Of a DNA stretch of 64,000 nucleotides, positions 62,517 to 64,000 are shown piece by piece (positions within the stretch are counted from its first letter, which is position 1; every line of letters begins with the position of its first letter). The translations under genes and the position numbers were made by a program. The notes under the pieces were generated by a model that was not told the origin of the DNA, made no database searches, and worked only from the letters and a program-made list of their open reading frames with translations. The stretch is from Geobacteraceae bacterium (lineage in GTDB: Bacteria; Desulfobacterota; Desulfuromonadia; Geobacterales; Geobacteraceae). Where the stretch lies: positions 1 through 64,000 of the forward strand of contig JAMXLF010000012.1 in assembly GCA_024281055.1 (NCBI GenBank), read 5' to 3'.

Positions 62517-64000
62517 TTGCTGAATGTCAGCCTCAAAACAAAGATGGCGCTGGCTGGGGCCGTCCTGTTCATAGTATTTTCAGCCGCCATAGCCTATTTC
62601 TCCATATCCTACTTCGAGAATAAATTCAAGCAGTCCCTTGCCAACCAGCAGTATGCCCTGGCGTGCGCCATCGCCGATAACATCGATGACAAACTCATCA
62701 TGCTGCGGAATGCACTGGTTGCGGCAAGCCAGCAGCTTCCCTCCGGCATCATCACCGACACGGACAAGGCCCAACGGTTTCTCGACGAACGGGTCACCCT
62801 CCACTCTCTCTTTGACACCACCATCTTCCTCGTGCACACGGACGGGACCATCATAGCGGAAAGCCCCGTCCTGCCGGAACGGCGCGCATTCGACCTCTCC
62901 CATCGGGAATACTTTCAGAAGACCGTCGCCACCGGCAAACCGGTGATTTCTTCACCCTACATCTCCAGCCTCCCCGACCATCGTCCCGTGGTCATGCTCA
63001 CGGCGCCGGTCTTCGACGGCAGGGGCAAGCTTATCTGCATTCTCTGCGGCGGCATGAGGCTGCTGGGGAACAACCTGCTGGGCGATGTGGCCAGTATGAA
63101 GATCGGCACCACCGGCTACGCCTACCTCGCCGCTACCGACCGGACCATGATCGTTCACCCGGACAAAACCCGGATTATGAAAATTGCGGCGGCTCCGGGT
63201 GAGAACAAGATGTTCGACCGGGCTATAGCGGGGTTTGACGGGAGCGGGGTAACCGTCAATTCCCGGGGTGTGCCGCTGCTCTCCTCCTTCAGACACCTCA
63301 GCGCCACCAACTGGATCCTGGCGCTGAATTTCCCTACCAGTGAAGCCTACGCCCCCATGTACAAGACCAGGCAATACCTGCTCGGAGGCATTGCGGCCGG
63401 AACCCTCGCCATGCTGGTCATCGCCTGGCTGGTCATGAAACGGCTTACCGCGCCGCTCGCGGCCGTCACTCGCCAAGTGGAGACCATGGAGGGGCTGAAT
63501 CGCCTGGATTACCGTTCTCTCGACGAGATCGGCACCCTGGTCGCGGCCTTTAACCGTATGGTCACGGCGCAGGAAAGACAGCAGGAAGCCTTGCGGGAAT
63601 CCCATGCTCTCCTGCAGAATACCTTCGCCAGCCTCAACGAGGCGGTCTTCATCGTCGAGACCGGCACCCGCAAGATCCTCGATTACAACGACGCCGTCAA
63701 GGACATGTTCGGCTATGCGCGGGGAGAACTGATCGGCACCAACACCTCCTGTCTCCATATCGATGAAGAGATGTCCCGCCGGTTCGGCGACGCCATGCTG
63801 AAGGCCTACGAGGACCACGGCTTTTTCGAGACGACCTACCGGATGAAGCGTCGAAACGGGGCGGTTTTCGACTCGGAGCATTTCGTCACCCCCATCTACG
63901 ACGACAATAACCGCATCACCAGCCATGTCTGCGTCGTGCGCGACATTTCCGAACGCATGCGGGCGGAAGAAAGACTGCGGGAAAGCGAAGAGGAATTCCG
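62517..64000 (+). CDS. dCACHE-HAMP-PAS sensor protein, probable histidine kinase (cut by window edge)
   Basis: Open frame from TTG 62517 to the window end (about 494 residues). TTG is chosen because GAGGA lies six bases upstream and the next residues (LNVSLKTKMALA) match the start of the kinase at 2206. Membrane helix at about 10-30, double-CACHE sensor to about 280 (conserved with 2206: ERVTLHSLFDTT, YFQKTVATGKPVIS), second helix at about 285-310, HAMP to about 360, then PAS (about 365-480) ending DISERMRAEERLRESEEEF. The paralogue has a GAF domain after HAMP; this one goes straight to PAS. AT-rich DNA with TATAAT twice (62445-62456) lies upstream. The transmitter is presumed beyond the edge. 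Confidence 0.85.
   Translation, partial: MLNVSLKTKMALAGAVLFIVFSAAIAYFSISYFENKFKQSLANQQYALACAIADNIDDKLIMLRNALVAASQQLPSGIITDTDKAQRFLDERVTLHSLFDTTIFLVHTDGTIIAESPVLPERRAFDLSHREYFQKTVATGKPVISSPYISSLPDHRPVVMLTAPVFDGRGKLICILCGGMRLLGNNLLGDVASMKIGTTGYAYLAATDRTMIVHPDKTRIMKIAAAPGENKMFDRAIAGFDGSGVTVNSRGVPLLSSFRHLSATNWILALNFPTSEAYAPMYKTRQYLLGGIAAGTLAMLVIAWLVMKRLTAPLAAVTRQVETMEGLNRLDYRSLDEIGTLVAAFNRMVTAQERQQEALRESHALLQNTFASLNEAVFIVETGTRKILDYNDAVKDMFGYARGELIGTNTSCLHIDEEMSRRFGDAMLKAYEDHGFFETTYRMKRRNGAVFDSEHFVTPIYDDNNRITSHVCVVRDISERMRAEERLRESEEEF

Noticed and set aside
1-64000. CRISPR arrays, tRNA/rRNA genes, transposases or phage genes
   Set aside because: None seen. The repeats present are intergenic palindromes or coding tandem repeats without regular spacer arrangement.

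Overview
This window is a GC-rich stretch of a bacterial chromosome. It is very probably from a Geobacter-type member of the Desulfuromonadota (Geobacteraceae). The evidence is an extreme density of PAS/GAF/CACHE sensor kinases, a bacteriohemerythrin, a CheB-CheR-PAS fusion, a large secreted multicopper oxidase, a 2-methylcitrate cycle operon and tatA. The genus is an inference from gene content; no rRNA or tRNA gene is visible that would settle it. About 90 percent of the window is coding, and most genes lie on the + strand.

Layout. (1) 1-1981 (-): a histidine kinase with a GAF sensor and the response regulator that follows it (cut by the window edge), divergent from the next block. (2) 2206-16088 (+): six large signalling proteins in a row: a dCACHE-HAMP-GAF-PAS kinase, two multi-PAS kinases, a CheB-CheR-PAS fusion, a kinase that has lost its phospho-accepting histidine, and a PAS hybrid kinase with a receiver. 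(3) 16625-22969 (+): a secretion operon with a periplasmic FKBP isomerase, two small secreted proteins and a 1619-residue multicopper oxidase, closed by two strong hairpins. (4) 23284-32036 (+): kinases alternating with stand-alone receivers and two NarL-type regulators. (5) 32393-42003 (+): hemerythrin followed by a complete chemosensory cluster in Wsp-like composition (CheW, CheR-TPR, CheW, MCP, CheA-receiver, CheB), ending in a receiver-kinase instead of WspR. (6) 42200-57970: a frameshifted kinase, a FadL-type porin (-), three receiver-kinases, a DisA_N-like protein, and three c-di-GMP enzymes (REC-GGDEF, REC-GGDEF-EAL, REC-PAS-GGDEF-EAL). (7) 57976-61753 (-): prpBCD for propionyl-CoA breakdown. 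(8) 62055-62246 (-): tatA. (9) 62517-64000 (+): a dCACHE kinase running off the end, a paralogue of the one at 2206.

How the genes work together. Ten of the kinases share one C-terminal transmitter module (about 210 residues from the H-box to the end) attached to different sensors, so the locus looks like an expanded family built by duplication and sensor shuffling. Few kinases have an obvious partner regulator beside them, so many-to-few phosphotransfer is plausible (inference). The likely outputs encoded here are c-di-GMP turnover, NarL-type transcription control and the Wsp-like pathway. GC-rich palindromic intergenic elements of several families are scattered between genes and sometimes overlap gene ends.

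The most unusual observations are: a recurrent Cys triplet in the kinase dimerisation helix of five paralogues; the H-to-N pseudokinase; the Wsp-like cluster with a kinase output; the DisA_N-like protein placed between a receiver-kinase and a diguanylate cyclase; the degenerate EAL domain beside an intact paralogue; and the repeat insertions inside the multicopper oxidase.
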